Of a stretch of 64,000 nucleotides of DNA, positions 26,034 through 34,685 are shown in pieces. The translations under genes were made by a program, and so were the position numbers. The stretch comes from Falsiroseomonas sp050563545 (GTDB taxonomy: Bacteria; Pseudomonadota; Alphaproteobacteria; Acetobacterales; Acetobacteraceae): the NCBI RefSeq assembly GCF_050563545.1, contig NZ_JBNXUM010000017.1:91513-155512 (forward strand), given 5' to 3'. The notes beneath the pieces were generated by a model, which was not told the DNA's origin, made no database searches, and saw only the letters and a program-made list of their open reading frames with translations. Positions within the stretch are counted from its first letter, which is position 1. The number at the start of each line of letters is the position of its first letter.

Positions 26034-26690
26034 TCAGCGTCCCCGGATCGCGGCGATCGCGGCCTTGTAGTCCGGCTTGCCGAAGACGGCGGTGCCGGCG
26101 ACCAGCACGTCGGCGCCGGCTTCGATGCAGTCCCGCGCGGTCTCGGCGGTGACGCCGCCATCCACCTGCAGCGCGATCTCGCGCCCCGTCGCATCGATCA
26201 TCGCGCGCAGCGCCGCAATCCTGGCGAGTTGGGAGCGGATGAAGGACTGCCCGCCGAAGCCCGGGTTCACCGACATGACCAGGACGAGGTCGCAGAGGTC
26301 GAGCACCGTCTCCACCGCCGCCAGCGGCGTCGCCGGGTTCAGCACCACGCCCGCCTTCTTCCCCAGTGCGCGGATGGTCTGCAGCGAGCGGTGCAGATGC
26401 GGCCCGGCCTCGGGGTGCAGGCTGATCCAGTCCGCACCGGCCTCGGCGAAGGCCGCGAGGAAGGGATCGGCCGGCGCAATCATGAGGTGCACGTCGAACG
26501 GCATGGCACTGTGCCGTCGCAGCGCCTTCACCAGCCCCGGCCCGAAGCTGATGTTGGGCACGAAATGCCCGTCCATGATGTCGAGGTGCAGCCAGTCCGC
26601 GCCGGCGGCCTCGATCGCGCGCACCTCCTCGCCCAGCCGCGCGAAATCGGCGGCGAGCAGCGAGGGGGCGATTCGGACCGGGCGGGACAT
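26034..26690 (-). CDS. rpe: Ribulose-phosphate 3-epimerase
   Basis: Rpe interconverts ribulose-5-phosphate and xylulose-5-phosphate. The 218-residue TIM barrel shows RIAPSLLAADFARL, WLHLDIMDGHFVPNISFGP (metal His and catalytic Asp), DVHLMI, VLVMSVNPGFGGQSF and VDGGVTAET with the second catalytic Asp, then GADVLVAGTAVF. It is the first gene of a tight pair with the heparinase-like gene. The start at 26690 has no strong Shine-Dalgarno, but the N-terminus matches the family. Confidence 0.97.
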   Translation of the reverse strand: MSRPVRIAPSLLAADFARLGEEVRAIEAAGADWLHLDIMDGHFVPNISFGPGLVKALRRHSAMPFDVHLMIAPADPFLAAFAEAGADWISLHPEAGPHLHRSLQTIRALGKKAGVVLNPATPLAAVETVLDLCDLVLVMSVNPGFGGQSFIRSQLARIAALRAMIDATGREIALQVDGGVTAETARDCIEAGADVLVAGTAVFGKPDYKAAIAAIRGR

Positions 26691-26738
26691 GCGACGGTTC
26701 TAGCCGTCATGCCTCCGCCACGGAACCACCGTGGGCGC

Positions 26739-27209
26739 TCATATCGGCAGCGCTGTCGTTCCCTTGACCCGCTCCATCGCGAAGCGGCCGGTGACCTTGC
26801 GCAGCGCCGGCACCGCCGCGACGAAGCGGCGGTAGAAGGCGTCGTATCCCGCCATGTCGGGCACCACGACCCTGAGCAGGTAGTCCACGTCCCCGCCGAG
26901 CCGCCAGCACTCCACGATCTCCGGCAGGCTGTCCACCGCGGCGGCGAAGCGGCTGATCCAGTCGGCGGAATGGTCGCCGGTCTCCACCGCGACGAAGACC
27001 GAGATCGGCAGGCCGACGCGCTGCGGGTCCACCAGGGCGACCCGGCCGGTGATGACGCCCTGCTCCTCCATGCGCTTGATACGCTTCCAGCAGGGGGTGG
27101 GGGTGAGGCCGACCTCGCCCGCGATCTCGGCGAGCGAGCGGGAGGCGTCCTGCATCAGCAGGCGCAGGATCTCGCGGTCGATGCGGTCCAACTCCGCCAT
27201 ACCCGCCAT
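26739..27209 (-). CDS. Lrp/AsnC family transcriptional regulator
   Basis: A 156-residue regulator: N-terminal winged helix-turn-helix (LDRIDREILRLLMQDASRSLAEIAGEVGLTPTPCWKRIKRM, residues 6-50) and a C-terminal RAM domain (PISVFVAVETGDHSADWI; GDVDYLLRVVVPDM) that binds an amino acid. The start at 27209 has GGAG 8 bp upstream. It is divergent from the first Bug-type binding-protein gene, and the 89-bp shared gap, locally AT-richer (GAAAATCTTTCGCTTGCATC), is the probable control region for both genes. Confidence 0.94.
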   Translation of the reverse strand: MAGMAELDRIDREILRLLMQDASRSLAEIAGEVGLTPTPCWKRIKRMEEQGVITGRVALVDPQRVGLPISVFVAVETGDHSADWISRFAAAVDSLPEIVECWRLGGDVDYLLRVVVPDMAGYDAFYRRFVAAVPALRKVTGRFAMERVKGTTALPI

Positions 27210-27298
27210 CTTGGAACTCCGTCATTGCTTCCTGCCTTCCGGGTAGCACGAAAATCTTTCGCTTGCATCATTTCAGAGGAACGGCAGAACGCCTTTCC

Positions 27299-28282
27299 AT
27301 GAACTCGCTCTCTCCCTTACCCCGCCGCAGCCTGCTCGGCCTGCTCGGCGCCGCCGCCCTCGCCCCGGTCGCCCATGCCCAGGCCAGCTGGCCCGACCGG
27401 CCGCTGCGGGTGATCATCCCCGTCGCGCCCGGCGGCAGCCTGGACATCCTCGGCCGCACCTTCGCCCGCGCGATCTCGCCGGCGCTCGGCCAGCCCGTGG
27501 TGGCGGAGAACCACCCCGGCGCGGGGTCGAACCTCGCCTTCGAGCTGGTGGCCCGCGCGCGGCCGGACGGGCTGACGCTGCTGGTGGGCTCCGACCCGCT
27601 GACCATCAACCCCTCACTCTACCGCCGCGTGGGCTACGACCCCGTGCGCGACTTCGCGCCCGTGATCGAGCTGGTGCGCGCGCCGCAGGTGCTGGTCGTG
27701 CATCCCTCTAGCCCGGCAACCGACCTCGCGAGCTTCCTGGCGCTCGCAAGGCGCGAGGGGGGCACGATGAGCATGGGCAGCCAGGGCAATGGCTCGATCG
27801 GGCATCTCGCCGGCGCGGTGCTGACGCAGCGCACGGGCGTTGCCTTCACCCACGTCCCCTATCGCGGCGGCGGACCCGCCGTGGTGGACGTGGTAGCCGG
27901 CCACCTGGACGCGCTGCTGGTCACGCTGCCTGCGGCCATCGAGCATATCCGTGGCGGCCGGCTGAAGGCGCTGGCGGTCAGCGGCCTGAACCGCAGCGCC
28001 GCCCTGCCCGAGGTCCCGACCATCGCGGAGCAGGGCCTGCCCGGCTTCGACGTCGTGACCTGGCAGGGCATCCTGGTGCCGGCCGGCACGCCGGAGCCGG
28101 TGGTCGCACGGCTCAACGCCGTCCTGGCCGAGGCGCTGGCGAAGCCCGATGTCGCGGACAGCCTGGCGAGCCAGGGCTTTGACCTCCGTGGCGGCACGCC
28201 GCAGGCCTTCGCGGCGCTGATCCGCGAGGAAAGCGCTCGCTGGCCCGGCATCGTCAGGGTGGCCAACGCGACGGTGGAGTGA
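27299..28282 (+). CDS. Bug/TctC-type tripartite tricarboxylate solute-binding protein (1)
   Basis: A 327-residue exported protein: Tat-like signal (PRRSLLGLLGAAALAPVAHAQ) and the Bug fold with WPDRPLRVIIPVAPGGSLDILGR, NHPGAGSNLAFELVARARPDG, FTHVPYRGGGPAVVDVVAG and the C-terminal WPGIVRVANATVE. Such proteins capture carboxylates in the periplasm and normally feed TctAB, which is absent here. It is divergent from an Lrp regulator, which may control it. The ATG at 27299 is chosen because it opens the signal peptide. Confidence 0.92.
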   Translation: MNSLSPLPRRSLLGLLGAAALAPVAHAQASWPDRPLRVIIPVAPGGSLDILGRTFARAISPALGQPVVAENHPGAGSNLAFELVARARPDGLTLLVGSDPLTINPSLYRRVGYDPVRDFAPVIELVRAPQVLVVHPSSPATDLASFLALARREGGTMSMGSQGNGSIGHLAGAVLTQRTGVAFTHVPYRGGGPAVVDVVAGHLDALLVTLPAAIEHIRGGRLKALAVSGLNRSAALPEVPTIAEQGLPGFDVVTWQGILVPAGTPEPVVARLNAVLAEALAKPDVADSLASQGFDLRGGTPQAFAALIREESARWPGIVRVANATVE

Positions 28283-28381
28283 AGGAAGGGGCGGCCAGTC
28301 CCCTTCTCGTCTCCGCACGCTTGCTGCGCCGCAGCGTCGCATTTGGTCGCTTGCCCTTGCGATCCACGCGAAGCGCAGGCC

Positions 28382-28414
28382 TTGTCCACGGGGTTTTCCG
28401 CGAATCCATCCACA
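28382..28414. promoter_or_regulatory. Possible DnaA boxes and GANTC site upstream of gcrA
   Basis: TTGTCCACG (28382-28390) and CCATCCACA (28406-28414) each match 7 of 9 positions of the DnaA-box consensus, and a GAATC (GANTC methylation site) lies at 28402-28406 between them. In Caulobacter gcrA expression depends on DnaA and GANTC methylation marks GcrA targets; applying that here is inference from two imperfect matches. Confidence 0.35.
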
Positions 28415-28509
28415 GATTTCAGCGCGCTGACAGAAACCAGAACTTGTGTCCGGCCCCTGCGTTGCCCTACCGTATCTGGTGTTGGGGGGCTTTAGGGGAG
28501 GTTCCGGGC

Positions 28510-28986
28510 ATGGACTGGACCGCGGAGGCGATCGAGCGGCTCAAGGCGCTGTGGGCGGAGGGGCATTCCACGGCGGAGATCGGTCGCCGGATGGGCATCT
28601 CGAAAAATGCGGTGGTGGGCAAGGCGCATCGCCTGAGCCTGCCGGCACGCCCGAGCCCGATCCGGCGCGAGACGCTGGGCGCGGCGCCGCGCCCGGCCCA
28701 GCCGCGAACCCCGCGCCCGCCGGTGGCGCCGCGCACCACGCTGCCGCCGGTCATGCCGGCACCGGTCGCGGTGGCGCCGGTGGCCTCGCCCCCGCCGCAG
28801 CCCGCGGTGGTGCGAAGCTTCCCGCGCCTGTCGGCGACGCGGTCCTGCTGCTGGCCGATCGGCGAGCCCGGCAAGCCGGGTTTCCGCTTCTGTTCGTCGG
28901 ACGCGATCATGGGCAAGCCCTACTGCCCGGAGCACGCCTCGGTCGCCTATGTGAAGGCCCGCGACCGGCGCGAGGACGCGGCCTGA
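28510..28986 (+). CDS. gcrA: GcrA cell-cycle regulator
   Basis: GcrA is an alphaproteobacterial sigma-70 cofactor that activates cell-cycle genes at GANTC-methylated promoters. The 158-residue protein has the diagnostic N-terminus MDWTAEAIERLKALWAEGHS with a helix-turn-helix (TAEIGRRMGISKNAVVGKAHR, residues 21-41), a long Pro/Ala linker (50-110) and the C-terminal RNA-polymerase-binding part with SCCWPIGEPG and YCPEHASVAY. The ATG at 28510 follows GGGGAGGTTCCGGGC. It stands alone with a 227-bp upstream region. Confidence 0.95.
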   Translation: MDWTAEAIERLKALWAEGHSTAEIGRRMGISKNAVVGKAHRLSLPARPSPIRRETLGAAPRPAQPRTPRPPVAPRTTLPPVMPAPVAVAPVASPPPQPAVVRSFPRLSATRSCCWPIGEPGKPGFRFCSSDAIMGKPYCPEHASVAYVKARDRREDAA

Positions 28987-29034
28987 CAGCGGTCTTCCTT
29001 AAATTCACCGGATGGGCCGCGCCATCTTCGGCCC

Positions 29035-29343
29035 ATGCGGTTCCATGATCGTCACGAGCATCTGCAGTACCTTAAGGCGGAGTTCGTGGCACGCCGCATC
29101 GTCGACACGCCGGCCGTCATCGACGAGGCGCGGGCCTTCATCGACCGCTTCTGGCGCGATGACCCGCATGCCGCGCATTACCTCGCGATCTGGGACGAAC
29201 TGCTGACGGGCGCCCCGGCCGAGATCGCGGATCGCCTGACGGAAGACACCCCGCGCGGCCAGTATCTGCGGGAAACCTGCCCGCCCTTCGGCGTCATCAC
29301 GGCCCGGCAGGTCGCGGAACTGCTGGACGGGATGGCTGGCTGA
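29035..29343 (+). CDS. Hypothetical protein, first gene of a coupled pair
   Basis: A 102-residue protein starting MRFHDRHEHLQYLKAEFVARR, mostly helical and acidic, with VIDEARAFIDRFWRDDPHAAHYLAIWDELL and ending VITARQVAELLDGMAG. No signal or membrane segment. Its TGA stop overlaps the ATG of the next gene (TGATG), which is a broken nucleotidyltransferase-like gene. Small genes in this arrangement often encode a partner of the following protein, possibly antitoxin-like; that is inference only. The family is not recognised. Confidence 0.65.
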   Translation: MRFHDRHEHLQYLKAEFVARRIVDTPAVIDEARAFIDRFWRDDPHAAHYLAIWDELLTGAPAEIADRLTEDTPRGQYLRETCPPFGVITARQVAELLDGMAG

Positions 29344-29873
29344 TGCTGAAGCGCGCCGGCGTGGACCACATGCGGCGCTCCTCGGCCGCCATCCTGAACC
29401 ACGACCGGTTCGTCATGATCGGCAGCGGCTCGGCGATCGCAACACAGCCGCGGCTGCCGCTTGCGATGATGCTCACCAGCGAGGTGGACATCTATCCGGA
29501 CGGCGTCCCCGATCCGAAAGACCTGTCAGATGTGCTCTCCACGTCGACGGCGTCGGCCCGGAGACCGCTATCCTGCCCACGGGCCGGCGCGACCGCCTGA
29601 TCCCCTACACCAGCGCCGATGCGCCGGGTGTCAAGGCACTCTGCCTCGACCTCGTGGACCTGGCCGTCGCCAAGCTCTGCGCCGGGCGGGAGCGGGCGGG
29701 AGCGGGCGGGAGCGGGCGGGAGCGGGCGGGAGAAGGACATCGCCCGGCTGCGGGCCGCCGTGGAGGCGCGCCTGCTCGACCGAGGCTCCATCGAAGAGCG
29801 CCTGCCCGAACTGGCCGATCCCCGCGCGCCCGAACCCGCCACGCTGTCAGCCCGGCTCGACACCCTGGGCTGA
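29343..29873 (+). pseudogene. Broken DUF6036-like nucleotidyltransferase gene with 10-bp repeat insertion
   Basis: The first frame reads MLKRAGVDHMRRSSAAILNH, then RFVMIGSGSAI and MMLTSEVDIYP, the opening of DUF6036-type nucleotidyltransferase-fold proteins. About 20 residues of the middle (where FHETFGYYA-like sequence is expected) are missing, and the frame changes at 29543 to VDGVGPETAILPTGRRDRL and LDLVDLAVAKLCAGR. A second shift occurs in a tandem repeat of AGCGGGCGGG (29691-29730); after it a third frame continues EKDIARLRAAVEARLLDRGS to a stop at 29873. The three segments line up as one family protein, so the gene is inactivated unless repeat number varies. Confidence 0.75.
29681..29730. 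repeat. 10-bp tandem repeat (4 exact copies plus one variant)
   Basis: GCCGGGCGGG is followed by four exact copies of AGCGGGCGGG. Forty inserted bases are not a multiple of three, so the unit changes the reading frame of the surrounding broken gene; three copies would restore the frame across this point. Confidence 0.9.
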
Positions 29874-29941
29874 AAACCCTTCCCGTCCTGGCCAAACTCC
29901 CCCATCTTCGGAGCAGCCTGTCACGGGGGATGGACACATCC

Positions 29942-30871
29942 ATGCGGATCCTGCTCGCCGAGCCGCGCGGCTTCTGCGCCGGCGTCGTCCGCGCGATCGA
30001 GATCGTGGAGCGTGCGCTGACGCTGCATGGCGCCCCCGTCTATGTCCGCCACGAGATCGTCCATAACCGCCACGTCGTCGAGGACCTCCGCGCCAAGGGC
30101 GCCGTCTTCGTCAACGAGCTGGACGAGGTGCCGGAGGGCGCGCTGACCATCTTCTCCGCCCATGGCGTCGCCCGCGTGGTGGAAAAGCTCGCTTCCGACC
30201 GCAGCCTCGACGTGCTGGACGCGACCTGCCCGCTGGTGACCAAGGTGCATGTCGAGGGCCGCCGCTACGCCAGGGACGGCCGCGCGGTGATCCTGATCGG
30301 CCATGACGGCCACCCCGAGGTCGAGGGCACGCTCGGCCAGATCGACGGCGAGGTGCACCTGGTCGCCGACGCCGCCGATGTTGCCGCCCTGCCCATCCCA
30401 GCCGACCGCAAGGTCGCCTATGTCACCCAGACCACGCTCAGCGTGGACGACACGAAGGACGTGATCGAGGCGATCAAGGCGCGCTTCGCCGACGTCGTCG
30501 GGCCCGGCACGCGCGACATCTGCTACGCCACGCAGAACCGCCAGGCCGCGGTACGCGACCTCGCCAAGGTCTGCGACGTCGTGCTGGTGGTGGGTGCCGC
30601 GAACAGCTCCAACTCCAACCGGCTGCGCGAGATCGCGGAGGAATGCGGCGCGCGCGCCTTCCTCATCGCCGATGCCGGCGCGCTGACCAACGCGATGGTG
30701 ACGGGCGCGCGCAACGTCGGGCTCACCGCCGGCGCCTCCGCTCCGGAATGGCTGGTGGAGGAGGTGATCGCAGCGCTCCGCGCGCTGGGTGCCGGGGATG
30801 TCGCGCCGCTGCCCGGCATCACCGAGGATGTCAGCTTCCGCCTGCCGAGCCGGCTTCAGGCCGCGGAGTAG
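29942..30871 (+). CDS. ispH: 4-hydroxy-3-methylbut-2-enyl diphosphate reductase
   Basis: IspH makes IPP and DMAPP in the last MEP-pathway step, using a [4Fe-4S] cluster. The 309-residue protein has the three cluster cysteines C12 (PRGFCAGVVRAI), C96 (DATCPLVTKVH) and C194 (DICYATQNR), plus HEIVHNRHVV and SSNSNRL for diphosphate binding. The ATG at 29942 gives the standard MRILLAEPRG start; an ATG 12 bp earlier is also in frame. It is downstream of the broken nucleotidyltransferase-like gene and upstream of a Bug-type gene. Confidence 0.97.
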   Translation: MRILLAEPRGFCAGVVRAIEIVERALTLHGAPVYVRHEIVHNRHVVEDLRAKGAVFVNELDEVPEGALTIFSAHGVARVVEKLASDRSLDVLDATCPLVTKVHVEGRRYARDGRAVILIGHDGHPEVEGTLGQIDGEVHLVADAADVAALPIPADRKVAYVTQTTLSVDDTKDVIEAIKARFADVVGPGTRDICYATQNRQAAVRDLAKVCDVVLVVGAANSSNSNRLREIAEECGARAFLIADAGALTNAMVTGARNVGLTAGASAPEWLVEEVIAALRALGAGDVAPLPGITEDVSFRLPSRLQAAE

Positions 30872-30930
30872 GCCTCTTCCGCCGCGGCCCACCACGCGAT
30901 AGCAGGCGTCCGGACAACGGGAGAACGACC

Positions 30931-31890
30931 ATGCTCACGCGACGCCGCCTGCTGCTCGCCGCGACGCCGTTGGTGTCCCCTGCCCTGGCCCAGGGCGCCT
31001 GGGTGCCGGATCGCTCCATCACCATGATCGTGGCCTTCGCGGCCGGGGGCGGCACCGACCTTGCGGCGCGCACCATCGCGCGCTTCATGGAGAAGGACCT
31101 CGGCGCCTCGGTCGTCGTGCTGAACCGGCCGGGCGCCGGCGGCGAGATCGGCTTCACCGAGCTCGCCCGCGCGCGGCCCGACGGCACCACCATCGGCTTC
31201 ATCAACACGCCGCACATCGTCACGCTCCCGATCGAGCGCCGCACCCGCTTCACCCTGACCGACTTCACGCTGATCGGGAACATCGTGGACGATCCCGGCG
31301 GGCTCTGGGTCATGGCCGACAGCCCCTATCGCACGTTGGCCGACCTGCTGGCCGCGGCGCGGCAGCGGCCGGGGACCATCGGCTATGGCACGACCGGGAT
31401 CGGCTCCGACGACCACCTCGCCATGCTGGCGCTGGAGCGCGCGTCCAACACCTCCTTCCTGCATGTTCCCTTCGCGGGCTCGGCGCAGGTGAAGCAGAAC
31501 CTGCTCTCCCGCGCGATCCCGGTCGGCGTGATGAACATGGCCGAGGGCGTTGCCGATGCGCGTCAGGGCACGATGCGCGCGCTCGCGCAGATGGGCGAGA
31601 CGCGCTGGCAGCCCGCCGGCGACGTGCCGACCCTGAAGGAGATGGGCTTCGACGTCGTCGAGGGCTCGATGCGCGGCATGGCCGCGCCCGCGGGCATGCC
31701 GCCGGCCGTGCTGGAGCGCCTCGCGCTGTCGGTCCGGCGCACGGTGGAGGACCCGGAATTCCAGGCGGTCGCGGTGCAGCAGAGCCTGCCGCTGCGCTTC
31801 CTCGGCCCTGACGCCTACCTCGCCGAACTCCGGGCGCTGCAGGCGCGCTACCAGGCGCTGTGGAACCAGCATCCCTGGCGAGAGCAGTGA
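30931..31890 (+). CDS. Bug/TctC-type solute-binding protein (2)
   Basis: A 319-residue periplasmic binding protein with signal MLTRRRLLLAATPLVSPALAQG and family landmarks VPDRSITMIVAFAAGGGTDLAARTIA, NRPGAGGEIGFTELARARPDG and FLHVPFAGSAQVKQNLLS. It differs from the neighbouring Bug proteins in lacking the usual PYRGGG motif (PFAGSA here), hinting at a different ligand. The start follows CAACGGGAGAACGACC. The next Bug-type gene begins 63 bp downstream, so the two are probably co-transcribed. Confidence 0.92.
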   Translation: MLTRRRLLLAATPLVSPALAQGAWVPDRSITMIVAFAAGGGTDLAARTIARFMEKDLGASVVVLNRPGAGGEIGFTELARARPDGTTIGFINTPHIVTLPIERRTRFTLTDFTLIGNIVDDPGGLWVMADSPYRTLADLLAAARQRPGTIGYGTTGIGSDDHLAMLALERASNTSFLHVPFAGSAQVKQNLLSRAIPVGVMNMAEGVADARQGTMRALAQMGETRWQPAGDVPTLKEMGFDVVEGSMRGMAAPAGMPPAVLERLALSVRRTVEDPEFQAVAVQQSLPLRFLGPDAYLAELRALQARYQALWNQHPWREQ

Positions 31891-31953
31891 CCGCGCTTCC
31901 CGGCGGGGGCTCGCTCCTGTAAGGGGCGCGTCAACAACACCGAGGAGGAAACC

Positions 31954-32928
31954 ATGCGCCGCCGCACGCTCGCGCTCGGCCTGCCCGCGGGTATCGCGCT
32001 CGTCGCGATCCGCCCGGCCGCCGCGCAGTCCGACTACCCGAACCGCCCAATCCGCATCGTTGTCGGCTTTGCCGCGGGCGGCGGGACGGACCTGACGACG
32101 CGCACCATGCAGCCCCGGCTGCAGCAGGCGCTGAACGGCCCGATCGTCGTGGACAACCGCCCCGGCGCCGGCGGCAACCTTGCGACCGAACTCGTGATCC
32201 GCGCGCCGGCCGATGGCTACACCCTGCTGATGGGCACGATCGGCGCGCTGGCGATCAATCCGACGCTCTACAGCAATCTTGGCTTCAACCCGCAAACCGA
32301 CCTGCAGCCCATCGCCATGGCCGGGAACATCCTGAACGTGCTGGTGGTGCCCGCCGACCGGCCCTGGCGCTCGGTCGCGGAGCTGATCGCCGCGGCCAAG
32401 GCGCGGCCCGACACCATCACCTATGGCTCGTCCGGCGTCGGCGGCGCGGGGCACCTGGCGGGCGCGCTGCTCGACCAGATGGCGGGCATCAAGACGGTCC
32501 ACGTGCCCTATCGCGGCGGCGGACCTCTAATGACCGACCTGGTCGGTGCCAAGGTGGACTTCGCCTTCTCCACCGCGCCTACCGCCATCCCGCAGATCGA
32601 GGCGGGCAAGCTTCGCGCGCTGGCGGTGCCAACGGCGCGGCGCACCGCGATCCTGCCCGACGTGCCGACGGTGGCCGAGACCCTGCCGGGCTACGAGGTC
32701 GGCAACTGGTATTCGCTGCTCGGCCCGCGCGGGCTGCCGGCGCCGATCGTGGAGCGGCTGAACGCCGCAATGCGCGCCACCGTCACCGACCCCGACATCG
32801 TGTCGCACCTGGCCCGCCATGGGGTGGAGCCGCTGCAATCATCGCCCGAGGAGCTCGCGCGCTTCATCCGCGACGAGACCGCGAAATGGGCGCCGATCGT
32901 GCGGGCGACTGGCGCGACGCCCGACTGA
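31954..32928 (+). CDS. Bug/TctC-type solute-binding protein (3)
   Basis: A 324-residue periplasmic binding protein. The signal peptide ends at RPAAAQ; the mature part has YPNRPIRIVVGFAAGGGTDLTTR, NRPGAGGNLATELVIRAPADGYTL, TVHVPYRGGGPLMTDLVGAKVDF and a standard C-terminus (KWAPIVRATGATPD). The ATG at 31954 follows GAGGAGGAAACC. Ligand unknown; the large N-terminal pocket motif resembles carboxylate binders. No TctA/TctB permease gene lies nearby. Confidence 0.93.
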   Translation: MRRRTLALGLPAGIALVAIRPAAAQSDYPNRPIRIVVGFAAGGGTDLTTRTMQPRLQQALNGPIVVDNRPGAGGNLATELVIRAPADGYTLLMGTIGALAINPTLYSNLGFNPQTDLQPIAMAGNILNVLVVPADRPWRSVAELIAAAKARPDTITYGSSGVGGAGHLAGALLDQMAGIKTVHVPYRGGGPLMTDLVGAKVDFAFSTAPTAIPQIEAGKLRALAVPTARRTAILPDVPTVAETLPGYEVGNWYSLLGPRGLPAPIVERLNAAMRATVTDPDIVSHLARHGVEPLQSSPEELARFIRDETAKWAPIVRATGATPD

Positions 32929-32941
32929 GGCGTCGCCGCCT

Positions 32942-34030
<1,089 letters not shown>

Positions 34031-34043
34031 GCGTGGTGCCCCG

Positions 34044-34685
34044 CTACAGACACTTGAAGTGGTCGAAGGGCTCCTTGCAGGCCGTGCAGCGCCAGAGAGA
34101 CTTGCAGGCGGTGGAGCCGAATTCCGAGAGCTTCTCGGTCTCGCTGCTGCCGCAGCGCGGGCAGGCGAGGTCCTCGTCCATGCCGAACAGCGCGCGGCGC
34201 GAGGCCTTGGGCGCGGGCGGCGCGATGCCGTAGGCGCGGAGCTTGTCGCGGCCGGACTGGGTCATCCAGTCGGTGGTCCAGGCCGGGGAGAGCACGAGCT
34301 TCACGCGCGCGTCGATGCCCTCTGCGGCGAGCGCGGCCTCGAGGTTCAGGGCGATCATGTTCATCGCGGGGCAGCCGGAATAGGTGGGCGTGATGTCGAT
34401 CTCGACGGTGCCGGCGTCGGTGACGCGCGCATCGCGCAGGACGCCGAGGTCGGCGATGGAGAGGACGGGGATCTCGGGGTCGGGGATCTCGCCCGCGATG
34501 GCGAGGGCGCGTTGGCGGAGAGAGTTCTCCTCCCCGGCTTCGCGGTTCCCTCCCCCGCAAGCGGGGGAGGGAGAGGGTGGGGGTGCCGAAGATCGTGGGG
34601 GTGCGGAAGATGAGGGCGTCGGTGACGAAGCACCCCCACCCTGGCCCTCCCCCGCTTGCGGGGGAGGGAATTGAAGGACGCTCAC
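34044..34685 (-). CDS. paaD: Phenylacetyl-CoA epoxidase assembly protein PaaD, with repeat-derived N-terminus
   Basis: PaaD belongs to the MIP18/SufT-like group that matures the epoxidase. The core (from about residue 60) has IPDPEIPVLSIADLGVLRDARV, ITPTYSGCPAMNMI and a C-terminal zinc-ribbon-like part with CPRCGSSETEKLSEFGSTACK and CTACKEPF. The protein is 213 residues, about 50 longer than usual, because its start overlaps the paaC stop (GTGA) and the first 55 codons cross two inverted REP-like palindromes, giving low-complexity Pro/Gly sequence (QFPPPQAGEGQGGG; SPSPACGGGNREAGE). No better start codon exists near the core. Confidence 0.88.
   Translation of the reverse strand: MSVLQFPPPQAGEGQGGGASSPTPSSSAPPRSSAPPPSPSPACGGGNREAGEENSLRQRALAIAGEIPDPEIPVLSIADLGVLRDARVTDAGTVEIDITPTYSGCPAMNMIALNLEAALAAEGIDARVKLVLSPAWTTDWMTQSGRDKLRAYGIAPPAPKASRRALFGMDEDLACPRCGSSETEKLSEFGSTACKSLWRCTACKEPFDHFKCL
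34548..34668. repeat. REPIN-like inverted pair of palindromes inside paaD
   Basis: Two REP-like units face each other: 34548-34585 (palindrome, then GAGGGTGGGGGTGC) and 34630-34668 (GCACCCCCACCC, then the palindrome). Their 38-39-bp arms are nearly identical as inverted repeats and enclose about 44 bp. Each arm is itself a hairpin. The pair is translated in frame as the PaaD N-terminal extension. No RAYT transposase gene is visible in the window. Confidence 0.85.

Noticed and set aside
29681..29730. CRISPR-like short repeats
   Set aside because: Units are contiguous 10-mers without spacers; no cas genes are present.
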